From Lactobacillus sp. YT155 (GTDB lineage Bacteria; Bacillota; Bacilli; Lactobacillales; Lactobacillaceae), in contig NZ_JAUKWP010000004.1 in NCBI RefSeq assembly GCF_030504545.1, positions 124,001 to 188,000 on the forward strand: a stretch of 64,000 nucleotides of DNA. The letters run 5' to 3'. Positions 9,901 through 18,180 of the stretch are shown in pieces. The position numbers and the translations under genes are program-made. Position 1 is the stretch's first letter. The number at the start of each line of letters is the position of its first letter. The notes beneath the pieces were generated by a model. The model had not been told where the DNA came from. It did no database searches and saw nothing but the letters and a program-made list of their open reading frames with translations.

Positions 9901-10304
9901 AGAACAGTCTTGTTAACTTGACCAGCTACTAATTCATCGAAGTGATATTTTAATACCTTCTTAGTAGCATCATATTTTGGTTCAACACCTGAAATCTTCA
10001 AATCCTTAGTAGCTTGACTCAAGGTCACATAAGGATTGTCAGGTAACTGAATTTCCAAATCAACATTTGTCAATTTAGTATTGGCACCTGTTGACTTCAA
10101 ATACAAACTGAAATTGGCAGTTTGTCCTGCACTTACAGTTTTACTTTGTGCGTCAATTGTAAAATCACCTTGGAAGTTTCCTGTGGGAAATGCCGTAGGT
10201 GTAATTGAATTATCCGACTGTGCAATTACTGGAGCAACTGACATAGCCAATTGTCCCGCAAGCAAAAAAGAACTTGCTAATATAGCTAGTTTTTTGTACT
10301 TCAT
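6969..10304 (-). CDS. LPxTG-anchored large surface protein (paralogue B)
   Basis: An 1111-residue paralogue of the neighbouring 3497-6802 product. The signal peptide is MKYKKLAILASSFLLAGQLA followed by MSVAPVIAQS. The sorting signal LPRTG is at about 1074 with a hydrophobic segment and a KNRKNKKN tail. The mature N-terminus repeats the FPTGNFQGDF block, and the central region keeps SGGGYTSPHYGPIDD, HVKEVMLHFHPAKGT and SGRDYHFDKSS. A Pro/Ala/Lys-rich stretch precedes the sorting signal and is longer than in paralogue A. The start follows GGGAGG nine bases upstream. The tandem arrangement implies duplication and divergence. Sortase-linked wall attachment follows from the motif; the ligand is unknown. 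Confidence 0.9.
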   Translation of the reverse strand: MKYKKLAILASSFLLAGQLAMSVAPVIAQSDNSITPTAFPTGNFQGDFTIDAQSKTVSAGQTANFSLYLKSTGANTKLTNVDLEIQLPDNPYVTLSQATKDLKISGVEPKYDATKKVLKYHFDELVAGQVNKTVLKLTTVNGGFNNGSELTIKGKLTADSTNGKIEATTGDVVTVNSTKNLSLVNKVKSIYNNDPGTVGYHTNPAIGDTILWNASVGAPKKVEGSVFLKPGSDIKVTYVLDSKLEYISMENETLPQPTLSSDKHTLTWTLKAPSIAEQMANPSFMEQNLSMKLFVTNDKTNVFKDAINTLSITAEFNDGTTMTPEALDGKITISQSNPDTLPPLVSGGGYTSPHYGPIDDNGSTGGTSEFPDISVTDEATLGFAFLPGSLWNTSAWFDFQAYTVHYKIDPNLNIKSFYTGKFVYHPSSTVGSKNTPLKNQPHYSFNVRYDEDEDDAPSTYVSGKGNSDPVTGESVSYADAHKNNWHTLIADVPQGTWLSAKDLNIPAGKHVKEVMLHFHPAKGTAIKAYDGTTHIATGDEGGLTDYYESDTIGDFGQGKESQGDYGYINNWAPAGISANTVLHFNMSVKKGYIGTVQNSMYMNNRGAADDNYIYSVGSEYDWNNSYPVWAARSGPQKAEIVKPSEGTNRVLTTGVQFDNLTVLPDGTKNLIEGKNTVTASITNTATSKQSAPSPLVSYVLLPKGVEYTGNVAGSTETELVSQNYKSTGRSLVKVSHRYNSDYGLSPNTSISTKFNVNVTKSAVASPQINIYSFVNTEGFDVPKIEGSPVITDTVKEKDTDNMNGKGTDKPMFTSGRDYHFDKSSSLAVSTSVDGVTNGGAKKAPGQKAAYSISMKNTSDEDLQDLILMDTLPNVGDLSITTNEARGSQFNMTLDGPITLSADWKDKVNVTYSTSNNPKKAGILDKNTVYPSSAQKLADAPGAEDATWVDAKDVKDWSTIKSFKIELKDNSTWVSGSKMKIDFKLKVPAKIETAEKKQAQAASTDPAKPIPAAESSTAGLVASNSFAIAANSSQVIEPYKQTVTTKDPTAPADPEPIKPTAPKEKVETKTVKKSLPRTGEDIRNATILTVVGLIILAAIIYFVVKNRKNKKN

Positions 10305-10545
10305 ATTCTTATTCCTCCCTCTAACACATAAGTAAATATAAATTAATTACATTATTTATGTATCTTTATAGTAACATAATTTTTAAAGATATTTCTAATA
10401 TTTTCCAATTTTTTATATTAATAATATATACCATTAATATATGTATTAAATTAGATATAATATATAAATATTAGAAGAAATCAATCCGACTTCCTTATTT
10501 TTTTATGATATTATCAATAGAATAACTATTTTGGAGGTTTTGCTT

Positions 10546-11772
10546 ATGGAATTACTAAAACAACTAGAAAAATATGCCGCTTTAATAGCTAAGGTCGGTA
10601 TTAATGTTCAACCCGGTGACACTGTTGCACTAAGAGTAGCAGCTGATCAAGTCGAACTGACACGTTGTCTGGTAGCTGCTTGTTACGATTTAGGAGCAGC
10701 TGAAGTGGATATTGCTTATAACGATGATCTAGTAACACGTTTGAACTTAGAACATGAGGAATTCGATCGTCTAAAAGATTTCCCTCCTCATCGAAAAGCT
10801 CAATTCCAATATTGGCTTGATAAGAATGCAAAAATGATTTCTGTTATCTCCAGTGATCCAGATAATCTCAACGGAATTGATCACAAACGTATCTCTACTT
10901 ATCAAGAAGCTGGCAACGTTGCTATGAACGCAGTTCGTCAGGCAACTCAAGCAAGTAAGAACAGTTGGATTGTGGTTGCTGCAGCTAGTCCCGCTTGGGC
11001 TAAGTTGGTCTTTCCAAATGATGATGCAGATACTGCAACTCAAAAACTCTGGGAAGAAATTTTCAAAACCACTCGTGTCGACCAAGAAGACCCTATTAAA
11101 GCATGGGAAATTCATGCAAAAAATCTTCAAGAAAGAGCTGATCTATTAAACAAAACTCAATACAAAGAATTGCATTACACAGCTTCAGGAACTGATTTAA
11201 CAATTGGCTTACCCGAAAATCATGTCTGGCTTGGTGGTTACAATATGAGTTCAGATGGTCGCCCATTCATGCCTAATATGCCAACTGAAGAAGTTTTCAC
11301 CGCTGCTAATTCAGCAAACATTAATGGCTATGTGATTTCAACGAAACCATTAAGTCATGCTGGTGTTACTATCTTGGATATCAAATTAACCTTCAAAGAT
11401 GGAAAAGTTGTTGAAGGTACAGCTTCACAAGGAAATGATGTTCTACAAACAATTCTAAAAACTGATGAAGGTGCCAAAAGTCTAGGTGAAGTTGCTCTAG
11501 TCCCTGATCCTTCACCAATATCACAATCAGGCTTAGTATTTTATAACACATTATTTGACGAAAATGCCTCGAATCACTTAGCTTTAGGCTCAGCCTATGC
11601 CTTTTCAATTGAAGGCGGTACGCAAATGTCTGAAGATGAACTTGCTAAAGCAGGATTGAATCGTAGTAAAACTCATGTCGATTTCATGATTGGTTCTAGC
11701 CAAATGAATATTGACGGAATAACTAAAGATGGTCAAGCCGAACCAGTATTTAGAAATGGTGATTGGGCATAA
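10546..11772 (+). CDS. pepS: M29-family aminopeptidase (PepS-like)
   Basis: A 408-residue metallo-aminopeptidase of family M29 (AmpS/PepS/PepT), close to the family's usual ~410. It carries the family signature MPTEEVFTAAN and C-terminal blocks resembling HLALGSAY and HVDFMIGS that supply metal ligands. Such enzymes act in the cytosol, releasing N-terminal residues from peptides after oligopeptide uptake. The start is the ATG at 10546: GGAGG lies at 10533-10537 with 8 nt spacing, so the in-frame TTG at 10531, which overlaps that site, is not the start. It is a single-gene unit facing left-pointing genes on both sides. Confidence 0.9.
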   Translation: MELLKQLEKYAALIAKVGINVQPGDTVALRVAADQVELTRCLVAACYDLGAAEVDIAYNDDLVTRLNLEHEEFDRLKDFPPHRKAQFQYWLDKNAKMISVISSDPDNLNGIDHKRISTYQEAGNVAMNAVRQATQASKNSWIVVAAASPAWAKLVFPNDDADTATQKLWEEIFKTTRVDQEDPIKAWEIHAKNLQERADLLNKTQYKELHYTASGTDLTIGLPENHVWLGGYNMSSDGRPFMPNMPTEEVFTAANSANINGYVISTKPLSHAGVTILDIKLTFKDGKVVEGTASQGNDVLQTILKTDEGAKSLGEVALVPDPSPISQSGLVFYNTLFDENASNHLALGSAYAFSIEGGTQMSEDELAKAGLNRSKTHVDFMIGSSQMNIDGITKDGQAEPVFRNGDWA

Positions 11773-11773
11773 A

Positions 11774-11804
11774 AAAAAAGCAGGAAAATATCCTGCTTTT
11801 TTTA
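11774..11804. terminator. Bidirectional terminator between pepS and the 11807 gene
   Basis: An 11-bp stem (AAAAAGCAGGA / TCCTGCTTTTT) with loop AAATA is flanked by an A-run on one side and a T-run on the other, so it can end transcription from both convergent genes. Confidence 0.85.
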
Positions 11805-11806
11805 TT

Positions 11807-12337
11807 TTATCTTTTATCAACTACCACTTGAAAATCGGTTACTTTGTTTACTTCACTAAAGAACTCGTGAAAGTCTTTGTGACTGACATCTAATCTTTCA
11901 AACTCAATTACTGGTTTTGATAGTTGTACAGACACTCCATCTTCGATACGATTTGATTTTTCAGGTATTTTAGCAAAATTTATCGTAACTTTATTTGTTC
12001 CATTACCCCACCATAATACATGGATGTCTTTAATTTCGTTCAGTGCTAGTTTATAAACAACACTTTCATCCGGTAAAGGATAGTATTCTAACTCGGCACT
12101 ATTTAGCTTCATAATTGTTTTTCCAGTTTTACCAGAGTTCCCGGTAAATAATGCAATATTACCAATTATTATCGCCATGCCGGCCATTCCAACAACTGTA
12201 TAGGATAGAATTGGATTTCCTCTAGTCATATAATATCCAAATCCTAAAAGTGCAGCACAGGTTACCACTAGCCCTACACTATTCAGCCATTTAATCCCAC
12301 CATTATCTCTTTTTAAAGTATATATTTCTTCGTGCAT
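11807..12337 (-). CDS. Two-TM membrane protein of unknown function
   Basis: A 176-residue protein. Two hydrophobic segments lie near residues 20-40 (SVGLVVTCAALLGFGYYM) and 48-68 (SYTVVGMAGMAIIIGNIALF), followed by a hydrophilic beta-rich domain of about 100 residues that may resemble PH-like membrane-linked domains. I do not recognise a named family. The start at 12337 is chosen because GGAGG lies 7 nt upstream; the earlier in-frame ATG at 12343 sits almost on the ribosome binding site. It stands between two terminators and is probably monocistronic. Confidence 0.65.
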   Translation of the reverse strand: MHEEIYTLKRDNGGIKWLNSVGLVVTCAALLGFGYYMTRGNPILSYTVVGMAGMAIIIGNIALFTGNSGKTGKTIMKLNSAELEYYPLPDESVVYKLALNEIKDIHVLWWGNGTNKVTINFAKIPEKSNRIEDGVSVQLSKPVIEFERLDVSHKDFHEFFSEVNKVTDFQVVVDKR

Positions 12338-12372
12338 CTTCATTCCTCCCCAAAGGTACTTAAAATATAGCA

Positions 12373-12402
12373 TAAAAAAAGAACGATTTTACTCGTTCTT
12401 TA
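12373..12402 (-). terminator. Terminator of gnd
   Basis: Minus-strand stem AAAGAACGA / TCGTTCTTT, loop GTAAAA, then a T-run, directly after the gnd stop. Confidence 0.85.
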
Positions 12403-12409
12403 ATAATAA

Positions 12410-13831
12410 TTATTGTTCTTCATACCATGTATAGTGATAAATTCCTTCTTTATCAGTTCTCTCATAGGTATGAGCACCGAAATAATCACGTTGTGCTTGG
12501 ATTAAGTTAGCTGGTAAAACTTCACTACGATATGAATCGTAGTATGATACAGCAGCCATAAATCCAGGAACAGGCACACCAGCTTTAACAGCATAAGCAA
12601 TTACATCCCTAACTGAATCTTGATATTTCTTACAAATATCAATGAAGTAGTTATCTAATAATAGATTATCTAAATCTGGTTTCTTGTCATATGCATCGGT
12701 AATCTTTTGTAAGAATTGAGCACGAATTATACATCCTTCACGCCAAATTGAAGCAATCTTACCAAATTCAAGGTTCCAATCATAATTCTTCGAAGCCGCA
12801 TCCATTTGAGCAAATCCTTGAGCATAACTCATAATTTTACTGAAGTAGAGCGCTTCACGAATTTTTTCAACGAATTCATTTTTGTCAAAGTCATTACTGT
12901 GAGCAGCTGGCTTAGGCAAAATCTTACTTGCTGCCACACGTTGATCTTTATAAGTTGAAATATAACGAGCGTAGACAGCTTCTGTAATTAGTGATTGTGG
13001 AACTCCTAGTTCAAGAGCACTTTGTGAACTCCATTTACCAGTTCCTTTATTACCAGCCTTGTCCAAAATCTTGTTAACGATATAATCATCGCTACCTTCA
13101 TCATCACGACGTTTAAGAATATCAGCGGTAATTTCTACTAAGTAACTTGAAAGTTCGCCATCATTCCATTCAGTAAAGATGTCTGAGATTTGGTCTAAAT
13201 CACCATCAAAAACTTCAGCCAGTAAGGAATAACTTTCGGCAATTAATTGCATATCGCCGTATTCAATACCGTTATGAACCATTTTGACATAGTGACCAGC
13301 ACCATTAGGTCCGATATAAGTTACACATGGTTTACCGTCTTCAGCTTTAGCTGACATCTGTTCAAGAATTGGCGCCACCAAATCGTAAGCTTCTTTTTGT
13401 CCACCTGGCATCATTGAAGGACCATGCAAGGCACCTAATTCACCACCAGAAACTCCCATACCAATGAAGTTAATTCCTGACTTGTCCAATTCAGCATTTC
13501 TTCTAATAGTGTCTTCAAAGAAGGTATTTCCACCATCAATTAAAACATCACCCTTGTCTAGAAGTGGCAATAATTCATTGATAACAGCATCAGTACCTTT
13601 ACCAGCTTGAACCATCATAATAATACGACGAGGTTTTTCGAGTGATTCAACAAAATCCTCAATCTTGTAACTAGGAACTAATTTCTTTTCACTGTGTTCT
13701 TTAACAACAGTCTCTGTCTTTGAGGCTGTACGGTTATATATCGCAACTGTATAGCCGCGACTTTCAATATTTAAGGCTAGGTTTTTACCCATAACAGCCA
13801 TACCAATTACACCAATTTGTGGTTTGTTCAT
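12410..13831 (-). CDS. gnd: 6-phosphogluconate dehydrogenase (decarboxylating)
   Basis: A 473-residue cytosolic enzyme converting 6-phosphogluconate and NAD(P)+ to ribulose 5-phosphate, CO2 and NAD(P)H. The Rossmann motif [15 protein letters not shown] is at the N-terminus. The substrate-binding stretch [17 protein letters not shown] and the catalytic Lys-containing [17 protein letters not shown] are present, and the C-terminal domain is full length. The start is the ATG at 13831 ([10 protein letters not shown]), with GGAGG 11 nt upstream; an ATG at 13849 overlaps that site and is unlikely. It is followed by its own terminator. Whether it is read together with yceD (59 nt away) is unclear. 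Confidence 0.96.
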   Translation of the reverse strand: MNKPQIGVIGMAVMGKNLALNIESRGYTVAIYNRTASKTETVVKEHSEKKLVPSYKIEDFVESLEKPRRIIMMVQAGKGTDAVINELLPLLDKGDVLIDGGNTFFEDTIRRNAELDKSGINFIGMGVSGGELGALHGPSMMPGGQKEAYDLVAPILEQMSAKAEDGKPCVTYIGPNGAGHYVKMVHNGIEYGDMQLIAESYSLLAEVFDGDLDQISDIFTEWNDGELSSYLVEITADILKRRDDEGSDDYIVNKILDKAGNKGTGKWSSQSALELGVPQSLITEAVYARYISTYKDQRVAASKILPKPAAHSNDFDKNEFVEKIREALYFSKIMSYAQGFAQMDAASKNYDWNLEFGKIASIWREGCIIRAQFLQKITDAYDKKPDLDNLLLDNYFIDICKKYQDSVRDVIAYAVKAGVPVPGFMAAVSYYDSYRSEVLPANLIQAQRDYFGAHTYERTDKEGIYHYTWYEEQ

Positions 13832-13890
13832 TCTAAATAACGCCTCCATTTAATCAATATGATAATGATACCAAAAACAACGATTATTTG

Positions 13891-14433
13891 TTAATCTTTG
13901 TCTTCTTTAAATAAACCTTTTAACTTAGCAAATTCAGGATTTGGTTTTGGTTTTTCTACTTCTTCAATATACTCGTCTTCAGAAATAACTTGCCAATCTT
14001 GACCCTCGGGCATACTGTCAGACTCTTTTTCTTCATCAGTTAATACTCGCTCAGGAATTGAAAGTAGAACATTATCGGCAGTAGCTTGTTCCAAGTTAAT
14101 ACCTTCTTCTTCAAGCTCCATAATAATTTCTTGATCGTCAATTTCTAATTCAGCGGTTGGATCTTCTGGATAGGCCTCAGTCACATGTTCCTTAATTTTG
14201 ATATCAACTGGTTCAAGACTTCTTGTTGAAGGAACCGTGATAGTTGTTTCAATATCAAAATCTGTATACCAAAGACCCTTATCGAAGAATAAGTGACCTT
14301 TTAGCGTTGTTGGTTTTGCATCTAAAACACGGTCATCTCTTTTTTGTAACTGATCTTTTAAATCAAGTGTCTCATTGATTTCAAGGGGACGATTTTTAAA
14401 TTTTTGTAATTCATCTAATTTCCATGTAAGCAT
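13891..14433 (-). CDS. yceD: YceD family (DUF177) 23S rRNA accumulation protein
   Basis: A 180-residue acidic protein of the YceD/DUF177 family, implicated in 23S rRNA accumulation and ribosome biogenesis. The central RVLDAKPTTLKGHLFFDKG-like stretch and the acidic ELEIDDQEIIMELEEEGIN-like segment fit the family. It directly follows tmcAL, continuing the ribosome/tRNA operon. In many bacteria rpmF (L32) follows this gene; here gnd follows and no L32 gene is seen. Confidence 0.85.
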   Translation of the reverse strand: MLTWKLDELQKFKNRPLEINETLDLKDQLQKRDDRVLDAKPTTLKGHLFFDKGLWYTDFDIETTITVPSTRSLEPVDIKIKEHVTEAYPEDPTAELEIDDQEIIMELEEEGINLEQATADNVLLSIPERVLTDEEKESDSMPEGQDWQVISEDEYIEEVEKPKPNPEFAKLKGLFKEDKD

Positions 14434-14435
14434 GT

Positions 14436-15542
14436 TTATTTTATTTCTGGCTTTCTTTTAAAATTTTGATCTGTCTTTGAAAATAAGCTATAAATTTCAT
14501 CAACTTTTATTTGCAATGCCATAATACCATTTTTCAAACCATCATTCTTACCGACTTTAGTAATAATCGGCAATTGTGAATCATGATTAATCTGGTTCAA
14601 CCATTTCTGTCCGTGTTGATTGAATCCGAGAATATGAATGAAATTCTTAGCAATTCTTACGTCTGACTTCTTCACATTCAAAACGATATACAACAACAAT
14701 CTTCGCAATCTAGCATAGGTATAACGTTTAGATTTAATTTTTTCTAGTAATTCTTCTTGACTATCAGTATTCGAAATCTCTTGTTTAATTTTATTCTCAA
14801 GTCCTTCATTCATCTGATAAATCTCTGCTAGTTCTTCAAGAGAGCTAGCAGTTATTTGATACTTGAGTAACTTGAAATAATCACTTTGAATGTAATTACC
14901 ACTTATTTCAGGTACAAATTGTTCTATCGACTCATTGTTTGCCAGCTTCATTCGTAATTGACTTGCACTAGCAAAATTATTGCTTACTTGTTTAGCATCA
15001 TGTGCCACTTCTACTCGCTTAATAGCAGTTGGCGTGATCGCAAAGTTATGTTTTTTAATTTGTAAAACATAATTCAGCCCTAACATTTGATTAGGGTTGG
15101 TTACTTTTATTCCCAATTGTGTGTAAAAGTCATTAATTTGATTAGCATAAGATTGCGAGTAATCACCAAAATTGCCACTAGCTTCATGTTTCAAAATTTC
15201 ATTAGCTGCTTGTTCATAATCAAAATCTGGATCTTCTGTACCGAATACTAAATCTGTACAGCCTAATGAATTCAAGATTTCAATTGCCCCTTGAGCAAAA
15301 ATATCTGCTGAAGCTACTGCATATTGAAATGGTAGTTCAACAATCAAGTCAACGCCCATTTCTAGCGCTACTTGAGTTCGATCCCACTTATCAAAGCTAG
15401 CAAATTCACCTCGTTGAACAAAGTTTCCCGACATGACGACAATCAAAAAATCAGGTTGCAATTGCTCTTTAACCTGATCAATTAAATATTTGTGACCATT
15501 ATGTAATGGATTAAACTCCGCAACTATCCCACAAATTTTCAT
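14436..15542 (-). CDS. tmcAL: tRNA(Met) cytidine acetate ligase TmcAL (YlbM family)
   Basis: A 368-residue member of the nucleotidyltransferase-like YlbM/TmcAL family, which uses acetate and ATP to make N4-acetylcytidine at the wobble base of elongator tRNA-Met. The N-terminal MKICGIVAEFNPLHNGHKYL contains the HxGH-type nucleotide-binding motif (HNGH), followed by VVMSGNFVQRGE. Length is slightly below the B. subtilis enzyme. It lies 10 nt downstream of the methyltransferase gene and 2 nt before yceD, so all three are probably co-transcribed. Confidence 0.92.
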   Translation of the reverse strand: MKICGIVAEFNPLHNGHKYLIDQVKEQLQPDFLIVVMSGNFVQRGEFASFDKWDRTQVALEMGVDLIVELPFQYAVASADIFAQGAIEILNSLGCTDLVFGTEDPDFDYEQAANEILKHEASGNFGDYSQSYANQINDFYTQLGIKVTNPNQMLGLNYVLQIKKHNFAITPTAIKRVEVAHDAKQVSNNFASASQLRMKLANNESIEQFVPEISGNYIQSDYFKLLKYQITASSLEELAEIYQMNEGLENKIKQEISNTDSQEELLEKIKSKRYTYARLRRLLLYIVLNVKKSDVRIAKNFIHILGFNQHGQKWLNQINHDSQLPIITKVGKNDGLKNGIMALQIKVDEIYSLFSKTDQNFKRKPEIK

Positions 15543-15552
15543 GTTTTATCCT

Positions 15553-16281
15553 TTACTTACTACACTCAAAGAACCAACGAGTACTTGATTCATTAACTTC
15601 TTCATTACCAAAATCACTGGTTACTTTGACATCCTTAAACCCAGCTTTTTTTAAGCATTTTAGATAAACTTCTAATTCATATGTTCTTTCTTTATGGAGT
15701 TCTTCACTAACATCATAAGCCTGTTTGTCTTCATTCCAATCAAAGAAAGTTAAATCATGTTCAATACTATGTGGAACTTCACCTTCATAACTACTCCACA
15801 TAAATGCAGAATTTTCATTCTTGAAGTTATACATGTAACCAGGAAATACTTCGTCCATCTGATATAACGAATGAGCATCAAACAAGTATTTCCCATTATC
15901 AGTTAAATGTTCATATGCCTGATTAAAAGCCAATTGAAGCTGTTTTTTATCACTTAAATAACAGATTGAATCATCGAAACAAGTAATTGTATCGAAAGTT
16001 CCCATTGGTGATAAATCTAACATATTTAACTGAGCTAACTCGAAGTACTCATTATTTGCTTCGATTTTTTTAGCGGCAATTTCGAGCATTTCAATTGATA
16101 AGTCCGTGGCCGTCACTTCATAGCCGGCTTTCTTTAATAAAATTGCCAAATCACCAGTGCCACAGGCTAATTCTAATAAAGTCGATTTTTGACTTCTTTG
16201 TTGAACATAGTTCGACCATTTTTCATACAAAGAATCATCCATCAACTCATTATATATTTCGGCAAATTTTGCGTAAATCAT
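15553..16281 (-). CDS. Class I SAM-dependent methyltransferase
   Basis: A 242-residue protein with a clear SAM-binding glycine-rich motif I (LLELACGTGDLAILL), then TATDLSIEMLEIA (motif II acidic residue) and TITCFDDSICYL. The substrate cannot be read from sequence. Its place between rsfS and tmcAL, overlapping rsfS by one base, suggests RNA or ribosome modification, but small-molecule methylation is possible. This gene is common at this position in lactobacilli and related Firmicutes. Confidence 0.85.
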   Translation of the reverse strand: MIYAKFAEIYNELMDDSLYEKWSNYVQQRSQKSTLLELACGTGDLAILLKKAGYEVTATDLSIEMLEIAAKKIEANNEYFELAQLNMLDLSPMGTFDTITCFDDSICYLSDKKQLQLAFNQAYEHLTDNGKYLFDAHSLYQMDEVFPGYMYNFKNENSAFMWSSYEGEVPHSIEHDLTFFDWNEDKQAYDVSEELHKERTYELEVYLKCLKKAGFKDVKVTSDFGNEEVNESSTRWFFECSK

Positions 16282-16637
16282 TAGGCTTCAATCCACTTAG
16301 CTGTATCAACTTCTTTGGCATCAGCCCAGAGTTTTTCTAAGTTATAAAAGTCACGTTCTTCGTTCAAGAAAACATGAACGATTACGTCATTGACGTCCAT
16401 TAGAATCCAGCTAGAATCTTTTTTACCTTCGATGTGTCCAACGGAACCACCATTTTCTTCAATTTTATCTTGAATTTCATCTACAATCGCACCAACTTGA
16501 CGAGTTGATGAAGCATCCATAATGACAAAATAATCCGCCACAATCGAAAGTTCTGAAATATCTAGAACTTTAATATTGTTAGCATGTTTGTCATCGGCTG
16601 CTTTGACGATGATTTCAGTTAATTCGTTTGAATTCAA
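16281..16637 (-). CDS. rsfS: Ribosome silencing factor RsfS
   Basis: A 118-residue RsfS/Iojap protein. The family binds ribosomal protein L14 on the 50S subunit and blocks subunit joining during starvation. Visible family features are DISELSIVADYFVIMDASS, then the GHIEGKKDSSWILMD-VNDVIVHVF core. It starts one base after the yqeK stop and overlaps the methyltransferase start by one base, the usual yqeK-rsfS-methyltransferase order. Confidence 0.95.
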   Translation of the reverse strand: MNSNELTEIIVKAADDKHANNIKVLDISELSIVADYFVIMDASSTRQVGAIVDEIQDKIEENGGSVGHIEGKKDSSWILMDVNDVIVHVFLNEERDFYNLEKLWADAKEVDTAKWIEA

Positions 16638-17228
16638 TTAATTATCCTCCACTACCCATTGATTATAACTGTCCAAAATCTTAGGATAGATCTTTTTCTT
16701 ATTTGTAATTAGATATTCTAAAGTATGCTTGATTTCAAATGCCATAGCATTATCCAGAGATGTTCTCGCTAGTTTTCTAGCCTCATCTACTTCAGGAAAA
16801 TCACGAGCATCTTCAATAAAGTCAGCAATAAAAACAATTTTATCAATATCAGTCATGTACGGATCAGCGACTGTATGTTTACGAATGGCATTTAAAATTA
16901 TTTCATCATGAATATTTAATTCATCCGCAATTATTTCGGCACCGACAATTCCATGCCAAATTCCGTTACCATATTCGACAAGTTCTGGATTTAGATGTTT
17001 TTGCTTAATTGTTTCAATAAATTTAGCATCTGGCATTTGCTTGCAATAGTCATGAAGTAATCCGGCAATACTAGCACGACTCACATCAGCTACAAATAGC
17101 TCTGCCAATTGAACTGCCTTTGCTTCAACTCGCAAACAGTGATTGAAACGCTTCTCATCCAGATTCTTTTGCAGTTGCTCAATAAAGAAATCTCGATCAT
17201 AACTAGCTAAACTATCATACTTGTCCAT
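16638..17228 (-). CDS. yqeK: YqeK family HD-domain diadenosine tetraphosphatase
   Basis: A 196-residue HD-domain metalloprotein of the YqeK type, which cleaves Ap4A symmetrically to two ADP. Metal-binding histidines and aspartates appear in FNHCLRVEAKAVQLAE, AGLLHDYCKQMP, IWHGIVGAEI and VFIADFIEDARDFPE. The start at 17228 (MDKYDSL) is chosen because AAGAAGG lies about 10 nt upstream and the length then approaches the family norm; it overlaps the nadD 3' end by 14 nt. An upstream in-frame start at 17264 would lie deeper in nadD. Confidence 0.9.
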   Translation of the reverse strand: MDKYDSLASYDRDFFIEQLQKNLDEKRFNHCLRVEAKAVQLAELFVADVSRASIAGLLHDYCKQMPDAKFIETIKQKHLNPELVEYGNGIWHGIVGAEIIADELNIHDEIILNAIRKHTVADPYMTDIDKIVFIADFIEDARDFPEVDEARKLARTSLDNAMAFEIKHTLEYLITNKKKIYPKILDSYNQWVVEDN

Positions 17229-17850
17229 CAGTGTATAATCCTTCTTTTTTAATATAGTCTTCAACTTCTGCAGGAACTAAATACTTCACAGTGTGTCCTG
17301 AAGTAAGTCGCTTCCGAATGTCAGTTGAACTAATATTCATGACTGGTGAGTTCACCCAGATAACTGGATAAGGTGTATCTTTTTCATACCCCGGGCGACA
17401 AACTCCCACAAAATCCACTAGCTTAACTAATTCGTCAATTTTGTTCCAAGTTGGTAGGTATTCCACCATGTCACCACCAATTATAAAATAAAAATCGGTG
17501 TTTTGATTAGCTTCTTTCAACAGTTTCATCGTTTCATAAGTATAACTGACACCACCACGGTTAATCTCCGTTAAATCCAGCTGAAACCTAGGATTATCTT
17601 CAATCGCTAAGCGAATCATTTCCACTCGATGCATGGGTGCGATGGCATCTTTTTTGTCGACATGAGGTGGAATATTATCCGGCATGAACCAAATTTCATC
17701 TAATGATAATTGATCCAAAACTTGTTGAGCCATCACTAAATGAGCGATATGGATTGGATTAAAAGTACCACCAAGAATTCCAACTCGTTTTTTTGAATCA
17801 TTCTTCAATTCTTTAACTTGAATTTGTTCATCAGTAATAATTTTGGACAT
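17215..17850 (-). CDS. nadD: Nicotinate-nucleotide adenylyltransferase
   Basis: A 211-residue NadD that adenylates nicotinate mononucleotide to deamido-NAD. Signature GILGGTFNPIHIAHL carries the (T/H)xGH-like nucleotidyltransferase motif, and ISSTDIRKRL near the C-terminus is the second conserved motif. An N-terminal extension of about 20 residues precedes the core; the first ATG has a fair upstream AAGAGGTTT, so the extension may be real. It lies in the conserved yqeH-yhbY-nadD-yqeK order. Confidence 0.95.
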   Translation of the reverse strand: MSKIITDEQIQVKELKNDSKKRVGILGGTFNPIHIAHLVMAQQVLDQLSLDEIWFMPDNIPPHVDKKDAIAPMHRVEMIRLAIEDNPRFQLDLTEINRGGVSYTYETMKLLKEANQNTDFYFIIGGDMVEYLPTWNKIDELVKLVDFVGVCRPGYEKDTPYPVIWVNSPVMNISSTDIRKRLTSGHTVKYLVPAEVEDYIKKEGLYTDGQV

Positions 17851-17862
17851 CGATAAAACCTC

Positions 17863-18180
17863 TTATCTCAAACTATCTAGCTCCACTGATATCTTCCGAT
17901 TACTTTCTTTAGGAGCTTTTTTATACAAAATCACCTTACTACCAATTACTTGAACAACTTTGATTGCTGGATCAAAATCTCTTAAAATTTCAGTGATTTC
18001 ATCACCAGTTACTTCAGTATTTTGTAAAAGACTTATCTTAATTAACTCTCTTTTATCAATTAACTGAACTAATTGTTCTAGAGCAGTTTCGGTCAATCCC
18101 ATTTTACCAATTTGCATAATTGGTTTCATAGTTTGCGCTTTGCTCATCAAAAATTTTCTTTGTTTTGTTTTAAAATTCAT
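17863..18180 (-). CDS. yhbY: YhbY family RNA-binding protein (CRM domain)
   Basis: A 105-residue CRM-domain protein associated with pre-50S ribosomal particles. It shows the family start KTKQRKFLMSKAQTMKPIMQ and the GKMGLTE loop equivalent to the GxxG RNA-binding turn. Its ATG overlaps the yqeH stop by one base (TAATG), indicating translational coupling. Confidence 0.93.
   Translation of the reverse strand: MNFKTKQRKFLMSKAQTMKPIMQIGKMGLTETALEQLVQLIDKRELIKISLLQNTEVTGDEITEILRDFDPAIKVVQVIGSKVILYKKAPKESNRKISVELDSLR

Noticed and set aside
10531-10545. Earlier TTG start for pepS
   Set aside because: It overlaps the GGAGG site that serves the ATG at 10546.
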